NCBI GenBank assembly: GCA_030848705.1
Contig: JAUIZM010000012.1
Span: 2,909,001-2,973,000 of the forward strand
Reading direction: 5' to 3'
DNA: 64,000 nucleotides
Origin: Heracleum sosnowskyi
Lineage: Eukaryota > Streptophyta > Magnoliopsida > Apiales > Apiaceae
The stretch's first letter is position 1; each line of letters begins with the position of its first letter. The position numbers and the translations under genes were made by a program. A model generated the notes under the pieces. The model saw nothing but the letters and a program-made list of their open reading frames with translations. It did not search any database and had not been told where the DNA came from. Shown one piece after another: positions 33,590-46,234 of this stretch.

Positions 33590-36500
33590 ATGAATTGGCT
33601 TTTACTTCCCAAATTCACTGAAGAATATAGTAAAGGGCACAAGATTTTGTTTTGAATGGATTTGCTAATTTCGCCGTAGGAAATGAAATAAAATGCCCCT
33701 GTAAAGACTGCGGTAATTGTTTTTGGCATTCCAGAGATGATGTGTTTGATCATCTCATATTTAAGGGTCCTTATCCATCACTTGTTGATTGGATATATGA
33801 AATTTCAACCCCCAAGTACCGAAAAAAATCCAATCAGATGGATTGCGATACAGGGTTTGGTTTAGGAAATGACTTTGATGACATGATGAATAATATGCAC
33901 AAAAATAACTATGATAAAAATGAAATGAATAGTGAAACAAAAAGATTTTATCAGTGTGTCGATGAGGGGAAACAACCTTTATATCCGGGGTCTAAAGAAT
34001 TTACTCGTTTAAGTTTTGTAGTTAGGCTTTACGGATTGAAGTGCACACATGGGTTCACCGAATTTGCCTTTAGTGGTATGCTAGAGTTGTTAAAGGAGGC
34101 CTTCCCCCATGTAAATTTGCCTCCACCTTTTAACGTAGCAAAAAATATGATTAGAGAGTTAGGTCTTGATTACAAAAAGATACATGCTTGTCGTAATGAT
34201 TGCATGTTATATTGGGCTGAAAATAAAAATGAAAATGACTGCAAAGTTTGTAGTGTTTCAAGATGGAAAGAGTCAGAAATTGGTACTAAGGATTCTGTAG
34301 ATAATAACCAAGAAAGAAAGCCCAAAATCCCTGCAAAAGTAATGAGATACTTCCCTTTGAAACCAAGGCTGCAACGGTTGTACATGTGTAAACAATATTC
34401 TGAACTCATGACTTGGCATTCAGTGGGACGAATGAAGGATGGGAATTTAAGACATCCAGCAGATGCCGAAGGTTGGAAGTCAATGGATGATAGGCATCCA
34501 AATTTTGCGCGAGAAACTAGAAATGTTAGGTTAGGTTTAGCCGCGGATGGCTTTAGTCCTTACCGTTCAATGAACATATCTCACAGCACTTGGCCAATTG
34601 TTCTGGTTAATTATAATCTGCCCCCTTCTTTGATTATGAAACCAGAAAATTTTATTTTATCAACGATAATTCCCGGACCTGTATACCCCGGTAACGAGAT
34701 AGATGTGTATATGCAGCCCCTAATTGCTGAGTTAAAAGAATTGTGGGATGTAGGTGTAGAAACCTATGATTCCTTATATGGAAGCACATTTACATTACGC
34801 GCTAGTCTCTTATGGACCATAAGTGATTTTCCCGGGTATGGAGTGTTATCAGGTTGGAGCACAAAGGGTAAGTTAGGTTGTCATGTATGCCACTACCGCA
34901 CATCCTCAACATATCTGAAGCACAGTCGCAAAATTTGATATATGAATCATAGGAAATTCCTTCCCCCTGACCACAAGCTTAGGTCTGATAAGAGGAGATT
35001 CAACGGTGAAATTGAAACAAATGTCTGTCCCCCGCCACTATCTGGAAAGGGCATTGAAGAGCTGTTATGTGGATATGAAAATAGTTTTGGGAAGAAAAAT
35101 AAAAAGAGAAAAGCAGTAGACTGTCCATGGAAAAAGAAGTCCATATTTTTCAAATTACCATATTGGAGTGGTAATTTAGTCAGACATAATCTCGATGTCA
35201 TGCACATCGAGAAAAATGTTTGCGATAAAATATTAGGGACTTTATTAAATATTGGGGGAAAGACGAAAGATTATCTAAACGCACGTCTAGATTTACAAGA
35301 TATGGGCATTCGTAAGGTTCTTCATCCTTCAAAATGTGCTGATAACATTCATTATGAATACAATGCTGCAAATTTTGACATGACAAAAAAAGAAAAGGAA
35401 AACTTCTGTTCAGTGTTGAAAAATGCTAGACTTCCTTATGGTTCTGCTTCTAATATCAGTCGGTGCGTGCACATGGATGAAAGAAAAGTGTTTGGGTATA
35501 AAAGCCATGATGCACATTTTATTCTTCAATATTTACTTCAATTTGCTGTGATAAAGACCTTAAAACCAGAGGTCGCAATACCCTTGATAAGGCTGGGTGC
35601 ATTCTTCAGAGGCATATGTGGCAAAGTGATTAATTTGGAGGACGTGCACAAACTACAAGAAGAAATCATTGAAATACTATGCGAACTTGAAACGATCTTT
35701 CCACCGACTTTTTTTGATATTATGGTTCACCTACCATTACACTTGTGTAAAGAAGTGGAATTTGGAGGACCGGTACACCTTAGATGGATGTTCGGAATTG
35801 AACGATATTTGTGTAAATTAAAATCCTATGTTCGAAACAAGAGCAAACCAGAAGGGAGTATGGCTGAAGGATACTTGGCTGAAGAGTGCTTAACATTTTG
35901 CTCAAGATTTTTAAGTGATGAAGTCCAGAAAAAAGAAGAGGAGCAGAAATGTAATGTTTCATACTCCATTGGTTCAAGGAGAAACAAGGATGGAAAACCG
36001 GTAGATTTGGCAGATAAAGTATGGACTGATGCTCATCGGTACATACTGTTCAACTGTGGTAACATGGAAATTGATAAGCTAATTGAGTAAGTCCTCTTCA
36101 TCTACTTCTACAATTAATTACTGTCGATAGTAGGAAAATATATATATTTATGTTTATTACATTGCAGAGAGCATCGTACCATGAATGATAATGGAAAGTC
36201 GATGAGGTGCAAAAGAGAAAGAACACACACAAAGGAATTCCATAATTGGTTAAAGGAGGAGGTTGAGAAAAAAAAAGATTGTTCATTGGAATTATTGTGT
36301 TTGGCGAAGGGGCCTCAACGAGCAGCGAAGAAGTATACTGGTTACGTGGTAAATGGATTTAGATTTCATACAAGGAAAAGAGACGCCAGGTGTACAACGC
36401 AAAACAGTGGTGTCTTTTTGAAAGCACTGACCACTAGCTTTGCAAGTTCTAAAGATAAAAACCCAATAGTTGGTGAAGTCAGTTACTATGGAGTAATTGA

Positions 36501-36915
36501 CGAAATCATTGAAGTCGATTATTGGGGAGTGCTAGCCGTAGTTTTGTTCAAGTGCTCTTGGTACCAAAAGGACAAAGACTGTTGTGGGCTGACAAGAGTG
36601 AATTTTAATAAATTATATCAGCAAAATGATCCATTTGTTCTATCTACACAAGTAGAACAAGTATTCTATATTCAAGATTGTACTGAAAATAATTTGTATT
36701 ATGTTGTTAAGAAAACGCCAAAAGAACATAATGATAAAGAAAACGATGCCCTTGAAGATGTCACTGGACCTACAATGCATGATGTAGAAGTAAAGTTTCA
36801 AATGGAACATCAAACTGATGATGTTAGTTGGTGTAGAGATGACCTTCCGAAACAACAAGTTCCTGTTACGTTAATTGAAGTGGAAGAAGGATCTGATGAA
36901 GAGTACTCTGAATGA
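33590..36915 (+). pseudogene. tnp2: CACTA-2 tnp2 transposase, nearly complete but broken
   Basis: Tnp2 cuts and joins the element ends in the nucleus. The frame from the ATG at 33590 starts the transposase-associated domain (LPKFTEEYSKG), is shifted by about one base near 33635, and continues from 33637 with CPCKDC. Next is the Transposase_21 catalytic region (about 34000-35000, including LRHPADAEGWK and the zinc-like CHVCHY). An in-frame TGA is at 34936-34938. The DUF4218-type region follows (about 35520-36086). An 81-bp intron (36087-36167, GTAAGT...TTGCAG) joins exons in frame. The last exon (36168-36915) holds DUF4216 (NGFRFHT, SYYGVIDEI, LFKCSWY) and an acidic end. The two lesions prevent a normal full-length product. 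Sequencing error at either site cannot be excluded. Confidence 0.9.
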
Positions 36916-37142
36916 ATAGACTTCATAAATTCTACCATTTAAGTTTATTTAGTTTAGTTTTTCCTATTGCTTGTAATGTTAACTTCTCCTAGTAATTGTA
37001 ATGTCAATTTTTAATTATTTCCCTTTACTTGGTAGTAATTTTTGTATTGCTTGCAGAGATGTTTATCGCGTTTACTTGATTTACTCTTGTATTAGCTGGA
37101 CTAATGGACTAACCAGTTTTTATGCTTCCATTTAATTTCAGA

Positions 37143-39373
37143 ATGGCAGACGACAAATGTTTTTATCTCAGGTTCTATCATAAGGGACAATTCCTAAAAA
37201 CCAAATATCAGTGTGGGACATGTGTCAAGATTGCTGATGTTATGGAGCTTGACAGATTCTCCTACTCTGTGGTTATGGAGTATGTCAAAGACAAGCTTGG
37301 ATACACTGAAATAGGTGGGGTTTATGTGAAGAAACTAGGAGGTGGCTGGAGACTACTGAATAACGATGCAGACACATGTGATCTTGCTCAAGGGTTGAAA
37401 GATGGTTCTATGTTAGACCTTTATATTGACACAGTAGTTGACAAGGCGATAGAGCCAGTGAAGCAGCTGCAGCCGCATGTAATTGTAAGGCCAAGGACAA
37501 TTTTTTTTGAAGGTATACGTTTTATTTCTGAGTCTTTTGTATTTGATAAATTGTACCTGATTGTGAACTATTCTTATTTAGTAGTGCAATAGAATCTATT
37601 AGAATTGTTACTCATGTCTTGTTTTTTTTCATAATATTATTATAGGTGAAGATCTTCAACCGAAACGGAAGTATGTCACGATACAAACCCTTCAGCAGGA
37701 ACAAAGGGATAAGAAGAAAGCAAATCATCATGACAATGAGCTAATTATGGGATCAGGTGGAGCATAAATTGGTGGACATGACAAGCCTACAGAGGAAGTT
37801 AATGAATTTGAAGGAAATGGAAAGAATAAAATGGAAGAAAAGAAGCGCATTCAAGAATCAAAGTTGAAGCAACCTATAGCAGCTAGTCTCAAAAGTACCG
37901 GAAATACTAATTTTAAAAAAAAACACTTGAAGAGGAATGGGCTGATATTGATAGAGAGTATGTTTCCGGACATGATAGTGATTCAGCTGGGGAAGATGAT
38001 CAAGAACAGAGGCATAACCTGGAGCTAAAGAAGGTAGTAGCAAAAATGGAAGAAATGAGAAAGAAGAGAATCGAGGAAAATCAGAAGCGCGTTGATGAAC
38101 TTGGGTTGAAGCATCTGGCAGTTGGTCTCGGAGTTGGAAATTCTAAAAACAAGGAAAAGAAAAGAGTCGATGAGGAATTGTCTGATCAAGTTGATGGGGA
38201 GTATGTTTGCGAACATGACAACCTTCCAACTACTGAAGAAGAGCAACAACCAATTGCCCCCAAGGTACATTATTATTTGTTTAAAATTAAGAATCTATTT
38301 GTTTATCAGTAGAAATAAGTACCAAAAATATTTATTTTTTAAATCAAACTTATTTCACTATAATTAAATTTATTTTGTTTAATTTTTCAGACAAAGTATA
38401 TCATTCCTGAGGAAGGTAAAGATTATTTGATGAAGAGTATTTGTGAATTGTGGAGAGGGCACAAAAGTCGATTCAAGGCACGATATTATTCTAAACATAA
38501 CACTGATGAGGAACGGATAAAAAATATGTCTCAAAGAGTTCCATTAGAAATATTTAAGTTGTTGCTGCAGTATTGGGCTAATGAAGATGTGAAGGAAAAA
38601 GCTGAAAAAAATGCTAATAATCGCCGAAAGGTTATAGACACACACAATGCAGGTCGTACTAGCTTTGCGCAGATCCGTAACGATATGGTATGCTAATTAT
38701 TGTGAACACTAATTAATTACTAACCTAATTAATAAATAGCATATTTTTGTGAATAATAATTAATTACTAACATAATTTTTTTTCATGACCACTCTATTCA
38801 ATTTATGCTAGAAAAAGAAAAGGCGAACCCCTGGAACACCGACAAAGGGAGAATCTTATCCTAAAACCCGCAAGGGTCTTGAAAATCAGGTAAAAATAGC
38901 ATTTTCAGTTATTTGCCGTAATATATAGTGAAATGCTGCATATATCTAAAAAAAATTTGTTTGCTAGTTCTAAAATATTTAATTTGCATTTGTGATAATC
39001 TGATGATATCTAAATTATTTTTAGGCAAATGTTGACGGTTCCAATGATGAAGTGAATGAGGGCGAGACCTGTGTGGAAGTTGATTTGGCAGCTCATGCCC
39101 CAAATTGGCTTGTTGGCAGATCTGGCATAACGAGGAGGACAAAGAAAACTTTGGCAAAAAAGGACAGCGTAAAATCTGCAGAACTGGTCAAGTTACGAGA
39201 CGAACTTTCTGCTGATATGGAGGAGAAATGAATCAGAAACTGAAGAAAATTCTGGGAAAATAGCTGAACAGAATCCTACTTTGAAACTCAATATTGAAGA
39301 ATTATGCAATACTTCTGTTGAGGATGAAGATAAGTTGGATGGACAAGATGCTGGAGAAGACGTAGAAGCTTGA
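37143..39373 (+). pseudogene. CACTA-2 second gene: PB1-like N-terminus plus Transposase_24-type C-terminus
   Basis: Inferred exons are 37143-37512, 37646-38264, 38391-38686, 38812-38889 and 39025-39373, with good splice sites. The start MADDKCFYLRFYHKGQFLK resembles the PB1-like N-terminal domain found in some plant Mutator-like transposases. A charged linker rich in Glu and Lys follows. The fourth block (HKSRFKARYYSKH, then NRRKVIDTHNAGRTSFAQI) matches the pattern of plant transposase family Transposase_24 (Ptta/En/Spm), the type of protein that binds CACTA ends together with Tnp2. Lesions: an in-frame TAA at 37765, a shift at an A-run near 37915-37924, and a shift near 39220, after which an acidic tail runs to 39373. 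The lesions assume my exon model. Confident about the family, less so about exact exons. Confidence 0.75.
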
Positions 39374-40056
39374 CTTAGCTTCTCTTAGCGCATATTTATT
39401 TAGTTTATGTCTAAGCGCTTTTGGTGGATGTATATGTTAAACTAGCACTATGTTCTATTTTGCATTCCGTCGTCTTTAGATGTCTAATGGTTGGAACTGA
39501 ATAGAGATTTGGTACTGTCTGTGTTTAGGCAGTTGAAATTATGTACCAAAGTACTCTTTTGGATTGGTCTTTTGGATTGGTTTGTATGAAATACCATATT
39601 AATGGTGGATTTCTATATAAAAGAAAAGGTCATGTCCATTTTTTCTTTTATAAAACCATTGTCATTGCTTCTAATAGTGTTGCCATTTACTGTCATTTTC
39701 TTATTAAAAACATTGTTATTAGATAGAATTATGTTGCCATAGCCACCTGAAACGTTGCCATAACCTATGTATTGCAATACTAAAGAAGAAACAGAGATCA
39801 AGAATAGATTGTTATATGCTATTGCAATGAATTTAAATTGTTGCTATAGACTGGAAAACGTTGCTATAAAAGACTATTGTAATGATATTAAGGCGTTGCT
39901 GTATGGTAGTAACTCATTGCTATAGGGGCCTACGCCAACCCAAGCAAAGTTAACGCCCAATTTTACCAAAAGCATTGCAATAGACTCTTTGGCAACTGAT
40001 TTAGGCCCTATAGTAACCATAATATGGAGTTGCTATAGCCAATCTATGGTGTAGTG
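39374..40056 (+). repeat. CACTA-2 3' untranslated and subterminal region with right terminus
   Basis: From about 39650 the sequence is dense in variants of GTTGCTATAG, ATTGCAATAG and TTGCCATAGCC, the same motif family as the left end and the terminus. It closes with the 28-bp right inverted repeat at 40029-40056. The short ORFs at 39541-39801 fall in this array and are not genes. Confidence 0.85.
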
Positions 40057-40303
40057 AGATATGATAAAGGAGATTTAAGTTTGGCCCAAAGTGAGACTCT
40101 GAGGGATCGAAATTGTAAAACACAGTCTTAGCTTCTGGTCAGGCAAATCCTAGTTTTTGTTTATTTTTTTAACTTGGGATTACTACATGTAGTATGGATA
40201 ATATGCATGTTTCACTACATCAAAAATGGTCAAAACCTTCAAAGAAAATGGTATTTTGGACATCAAAACATTTAATATATGATCTAACATTTTCACAACA
40301 TCT

Positions 40304-40361
<58 letters not shown>

Positions 40362-40793
40362 ATATTTAATCTCGACTATATTTTATGATACTAGTTCCAG
40401 TTCCGCCACAACTTCCATCCATTCTGCAAAAGATATTTGCAAAAGAGAAAAACCGCGCGAGTATCACAATAATTTAAAAACCCTAATCAAACCCTACAAC
40501 AATTGAAATTTTTTCACGGGTAGCCATCCTGTATTGATATTTGTCTCGGGACCTTACATTTTAGACTACTGAATAAAATATTTTAATAGGATAATGACTA
40601 AAATGTACTTAAATTCTTTCTCGCCGGAGTTACCTTTAAATCAACATGCATTCAACAAAGAGTTGAGATGAATATCGGAGGAGAAGCAGTGTGTATGTGT
40701 GTAAATATGTATGCACCAACATTCAGTATGTATGAAGCCAGATTTATGTAATAAATTCCCGTTTTATCATAAATAAATATTTAGCAAATAAAA
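40057..40793. other. Intergenic DNA with AT microsatellite
   Basis: Apart from an AT dinucleotide run at about 40308-40360 there is no recognisable feature. The ORF reading as repeated Tyr-Ile at 40194-40388 is a translation of the microsatellite. Confidence 0.7.
40308..40360. repeat. AT dinucleotide microsatellite
   Basis: About 26 uninterrupted TA units. Confidence 0.95.
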
Positions 40794-41185
40794 CACTACA
40801 CCAAAAATGGCCAAAACCTACCACGTAAATGGTAGGTTTTGGGAGTAAATCGGTAGGAATTGGTGTCAATTCCTACCATTCGACATGGTAGGAATTGCTC
40901 AGGTCGGAATTGATGATAGTAGGAATTGGTGGTCTGTTTCTTAAACGGTCCCACATGCCAAATGGTTGTCCATGTGGCGAGCCACATCAACATCCACATC
41001 GACTGCCACATGGCGGTGGTCCCTGACACGTCACTTGTCACGTCTAAGTGCCACATCAAATAAATATTGTCCCACGAGGTTGACATGGCATGTCACGTAT
41101 CACACGGGGGTCCCACTGCCATGTCATTTTGTGGGGTTACCTTTGACCCCGGTCAAGGACTATTTCCTACCAAGTGCAAATGGTA

Positions 41186-44100
41186 GGTTTTATATAATTC
41201 TAAAGAAAATGCTTCAATAGCCAGCTGCATCCACTTTGTATCAACATTGCCTTTTATAAACATAACACACCTGAAGCCATAAAAGAAAATTGACTACCAA
41301 CTAGATATTATTAATAGAAAATATTACACAAATATTCGGTACAACAATTTATTGAACACCAGACATCAAGAAAATTAAATTTCTATACACAATAAGAATT
41401 CCTATATATAGTAAGATAACATGTATATGATCCTCGAACAATAATTCTTCCAAAATCCAACTCTATTGCAATCCTTTACAATTTCTCTTCAATACCCAAC
41501 ACGAGTGTCGAAAGCTGTGAACAAGAAAACATATCAGTTTGGTGGTCAAGACTCTTTTAATCGATTTAAAGGATGCTATAACAGAATAATGTAAGCCTGT
41601 AAACATACTTTCACTAGATGTGTTGCAGTAGGCATGATCTTGCTCAACTTCTGTAATCAATAACTTATACTTGCCTTCAGAAAATTCAACAGCTGAGTTC
41701 TAATGCTTCCTCAGATTTTTTATGTCCTGAAGATAAATAATATTATTCTGTTAGTATGAAAGCACATTAGCACATTGAAAGAATCTTGAACTAAAAGCTG
41801 CATCTAATAATGAGCATTTGATAACAAGGCTCCATGCTTGCACTATACTTGCTTGCTAAAGATTACATCTTGATGTGACGATAAAGATATTGGCCTTGAT
41901 ACATTTGCAAACCGGTTAGTCTATTTTGACATACAAGTATGGAACAAAACCTGCCATAACACTATCTGAAAAGCCTGAAACCATTTTAGGGATTCTTGTA
42001 ATGACCTCCATGTAAATACACACATCTAATGAATCAACAGACCTAACCAAATGATACAAAAACTGAAGATTTAAATGGATATACAAGATTTCGTTACCAA
42101 AATTAGAAAATTCTGGTAACAAGCATCTGATTTAGATAATTTTGAAGATATGATTAGAAATAGTTCTTAAATATGTGTAGCTAAATCAATGACCTTTAGT
42201 TTCAAAAAAGCTATAAATTCCGCATACACTACTAGCTACTGTCAAAAAAGCAAGTAACTATCAAGCTAATAGATTAAAAAAAAAAAAAGACAAGGTACCA
42301 TTATATAGTAGTTAGATCATCACTTGCTATTGAGTCTGATTTATTGAACTTTATTCATTCTGTAAAATCCAAAATGACATACAAGTTGTATAAATATCCT
42401 ACTACTGCTGCTACAGCCTACATGAATGCCATGAAACCTCAGGCCTACCAAGCAAATGTAGCTAACACCAGTAATAATAATTAACTAAAATGAAAAAATA
42501 ATTAGGCTACATCTAACTGTTGAATTCTATGAACTCCGTAACTAGTTCAAATAAAGATGTATTTAATAGGCAATCTGCATAGTCTTCCTTTTCTTCTGTT
42601 GGGCAGGTTAGGTCAAAACCTGTTTTCTTTTCCTTTTTGTAATATATTTATAATATAGAATTCAATGATTCTACTAAGTAACAAGTTGAACTTATTGAGA
42701 CTAATTGTTAGAATATGTTGTTGGCACTGGGGTAGTAAATATTTAGTTGTGATTATACATATAATTATGTAAATATGATTTTCTTTTAATGTTCAAGTGT
42801 ATCCTCCAAATCATATGGCTAGGCTTTTATTTAAAAACCCACCTAACTGAGTCACGATTTGAAGGTTGTTATACCACCTTGCATTTATAGAACATGTTAC
42901 ACATACAAAGTTGCCTAGTCTCGAGCTCTGGAGTCTGGAGCTAGCATGGAGCTTATGCTAGCAACAGGATCAGCTAAAACAATTTAAAAGTAAAAGGCAT
43001 ACCTCGTGTCAACATTTGACTTAAACTCGAATCAGCATTCAAGCTTCAGCATCAGATTCACAGTCCTCACCGGTCCATATACGGGGCTTAGGTCTAATAT
43101 CCATCCTCTGTTCCGGCTATACAAAGTTATCAATAAAAAGTTAATCGGAAGTTGAGATATCTAAACTCAAATATAATGCAGGTGTTACTCTAAAATTAAA
43201 GTAAAACACTAAAGAACAGAACTGTGCAACCAACCTGTTTTGGAACTCTGGTGACTGGGGGAGCCGTCTGAAATTGTACGTTGGGCGTGTGAGTTAAACC
43301 TATGTTACCAGAACATGTATTTACAGGACTTCAATATAAATGCAGAACTTAAACTGTCACATGATTACACAACTAACGTCATGAAACGCACAACATAATT
43401 AAAATAATTACATATAAAACAAATGAAAATTGAGTGCAGACAACTGAAATTCTTATTCTCTGTTTCTCGGAGAAACAAATAAGCATTTATGTGAAACATG
43501 ATATATACACTAAAGTAGTACACTTCCAAGAATAATACAACCATACATGTATTTTTAAGTAGATAGTGAACACTTTTGCCACAGAGATAAAGAAAACAGG
43601 GTTTGTTAGTGTGAGATACAATGGATAATTTTGAAAGAAATGGTGGGCGCAATGAAGAAGAAGACAACAAGACAACAATTAATAGATATATGTATCAACT
43701 ATCATAGATACACAATTCCTCTCCTTGTATTAATATGTATGAACACCAAACAGAATCAATCTTTATTGTAGATATACATAAATATGCATACATATACATC
43801 AGGTTATACCTAACACATTATATAAATATTTTTTTGATCTAGCACAAACAAATCGAGATTAGAAATATAAAAAAGAGAGAACTAAAGAGAACTTACATCA
43901 AAGGAGTTACTAATGAGTTCACACAGAAAGATCTCTTGATTGCTATAAAGAGTGTTGATTACAAATAAAAGACCCGAATTTCCAGAAGACCACCACCACC
44001 ACCGTACATCAACTAACAACCCACCACCACCATCATGGCACCACTGTTTCTGTTGCAGATCGATTGAGAATTTAGGGCTTCAATAGATTGATTGAGGGGA

Positions 44101-44440
44101 AAAAATTTAGGATTACGTGAAATAGATAACAAGCCCAAATCGATTCAAGCCCAAATCGATTGAAAACCTTAATTTTATTGAAGTTGGTTGAAGCCGTAAT
44201 CGATTCAAACCCCAAATCGATTTGTGAAATTGATTAAACGCCAATTGTTTGAGTGATTTGATTTGTTTACCGTCGAGAGAGTGCTAGAGATGGAAAAGAG
44301 ATAAGAGTGTGAGAGTGTAAAGAGATAAGAGTATGAGAGTGAAAAGAAAAGAGACGAGAGTGAGGGCGGTATTTTTGCCGCTCGCTTTTTTGTCTGAAAT
44401 TTTCAGCCCCCGCTGTTATTTTCGTGTGTGTCTGCTGTGA
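41186..44440 (-). other. Noncoding interior of CACTA-3, possible minus-strand transcription unit without coding capacity
   Basis: No ORF above about 100 codons and no recognised protein. Read on the minus strand, 44250-44400 looks like a pyrimidine-rich leader, which would suit a gene promoter at the right and a transcript running left. CCACCACCACC runs occur near 43985-44035. I cannot find conserved exons. Transposon gene debris or a captured gene fragment are both possible. Confidence 0.25.
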
Positions 44441-44480
44441 GCTTTCTTTTTCTTAAATAATTATTTATTATAAATTTATT

Positions 44481-45146
44481 GAAATTGCCAAAAAATTGGG
44501 TTGTGCAGAATCGAACCCCTCCCCTCTCCGAGAATGACCAAGTGCTAAACCACTGCACCAACAACGCTTTTGCACTAAGTAAGCTGTAAATTTTCTATAT
44601 CATACTCCAAATTTATTTTATAAATTATAATTTTGATAGATAGATTCATTATAAAAATATAGGAGTTTAAATTAAAAAAATCTAAAATTTTACATACATC
44701 TAAGAAATCAATATATTTAATCATCCGTAAGGTTAGATCGTTGAATTTTTTAAAAAACAAATTGAAAAGTGTAACCCTAGAAAACCCCTCAAATATGAGT
44801 ATAAACTCTAACTCAATCTTCGAACACCGACACTTTTTCGTTTTCTAAACGACTTTAACTTTTTGTAATCCTTTTTTGTCTAAATTTTTTTCCTTACCTT
44901 CATCAAACTACAAATCGACGTTTCACCTAAAAAAATTAATTTATCAATACGTCTTTGTATTTTTAATTTTTTTTGATATAATTAGGTTTTAGCGAATAAC
45001 ATAAAAACATAAGAATGTAAGTTTAAATCAACTAATTCTTATCCTCCACTACTAAAATGAGTAGATCTTTATGTCCATAGAGTTTGATTAACAAAAAACA
45101 TGATAACTGATAACAAAAAATATAATAAAAACACATTCTCCCCTAA
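44481..45146. repeat. Direct repeat in CACTA-3, copy 1
   Basis: About 660 bp, repeated with few changes at 45250-45892. It begins GAAATTGCCAAAAAATTGGG and includes a tRNA-like segment at 44503-44567 on the minus strand (TTGGTGCAGTGGTTTAGC as a possible A box, GGGTTCGATTCTGC as a possible B box). Confidence 0.9.
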
Positions 45147-45249
45147 TTTTATTTTATTTTATTTTTTTATTAAAACATCAAAGCCTACCAACAATGGTAG
45201 GTTTTGATGTGCGAGGGAAATTCAAATTTTTCATGCCATTTTTGGCGGA

Positions 45250-45892
45250 AATTGCCAAAAAATTGGGTTGTGCAGAATCCAACCCCTCCCCTCTCCGAGA
45301 ATGACCAAGTGCTAAACCAATGCACCAACAATGTTTTTGCACTAAATCAGCTGTAAATGTTCTATATCAAACCCCAAATTTATTTTATAAATTATAATTT
45401 TGATAGATAGATTCATTATAAAAATATAGGAGTTTAAATTAAAAAAATTCTAAAATTTTACATACATCTAAAAAATCAATATATATAATCATCCGTAAGG
45501 TTAGATCGTTGAATTTTTTAAAAAACAAATTGAAAAGTGTAACCCTAGAAAACCCCTCAAATATGAGTATAAACTCTAACTCAATCTTCGAACACCGACA
45601 CTTTTTCGTTTTCTAAACGACTTTAACTTTTTGTAATTCTTTTTTGTCTAAATTTTTTTCCTTACCTTCATCAAACTACAAAACGACGTTTCATCTAAAA
45701 ATATTAATTTATCAATACGTCTTTATATTTTTAAATTTTTTTTCAATATAATTAGGTTTTAGCGAATAACATAAAAACATAAGAATGTAAGTTTAAATCA
45801 ACTAATTTTTATCCTACACTACTAAAATGAGTAGAAAAAACATGATAACCGATAACAAAAAATATAATTAAAACACAATCTCCCCTAATTTG
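45250..45892. repeat. Direct repeat in CACTA-3, copy 2
   Basis: Near copy of 44481-45146 with a deletion near 45830. The tRNA-like part (45270-45335, minus strand) has lost its perfect B box (GGTTGGATTCTGC). The spacer between the copies holds one CCTACCA palindrome. Confidence 0.9.
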
Positions 45893-46234
45893 CATCCTGC
45901 AACATTTTCCTACCAATTTTGGTAGGAAATGCACTTAATAATTGGACCAATAACAAACAGCCATGACCGATGACATGGAAGTGGGGGCCCAGAAAAAGTT
46001 AAAATTTTGCATTCGGATCTTTTTCTACCAATATTGGTAAGAAAAACACCTGGAAAAAATAATAATATTTATATTTTAAGAAATTGTTTATTAATCTAAA
46101 AATGTGAGGGACTGTGACATGAAAGGTGGGGTCATTTCATTATCAAAATGCAACTAAAACCTACCACAATTGGTAGGTTTTGCTTTCCTACCAAAGTTGG
46201 TAGGAAAAGGTTGCTCCTAGTTTTTGTTGACCCG

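Larger units (their letters stand above)
32711..40056 (+). mobile_element. CACTA-2: full-length CACTA (En/Spm) transposon
   Basis: The termini are perfect 28-bp inverted repeats (starting CACTACACCATAG, 32711-32738; complement 40029-40056), flanked by the 3-bp target duplication AGA (32708-32710, 40057-40059). Inside are a tnp2 transposase gene and a second multi-exon gene, both plus strand, with GCTATAG/ATTGCAATGG-type motifs repeated near both ends. The 7.35-kb length, termini, 3-bp duplication and gene pair are all classic for plant CACTA elements. Both genes carry inactivating changes, so the copy is probably not autonomous though it might be moved in trans. Confidence 0.97.
40794..46228. 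mobile_element. CACTA-3: CACTA-like element or composite, borders partly uncertain
   Basis: The left end reads CACTACACCAAAAATGG (40794), followed by repeated CCTACCA/TGGTAGG motifs (40820-40930, 41165-41185). The same motifs, often as palindromes, recur at 45180-45205, 45910-45935, 46020-46050 and 46150-46205, as expected for subterminal arrays at both ends. The right end is unclear. GCTCCTAGTTTTTGTTG at about 46212-46228 looks like a CACTA terminus that has lost its last bases, and no target duplication was found. No transposase is encoded; the interior is noncoding, so this would be a non-autonomous or decayed element, possibly of two fragments. Confidence 0.5.

Noticed and set aside
40194..40388. 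ORF encoding a Tyr-Ile run
   Set aside because: Translation of an AT microsatellite.
44503..44567. tRNA gene on the minus strand
   Set aside because: Box-like segments are present, but no acceptor, D or anticodon stem could be formed, and the sister copy lost its B box.
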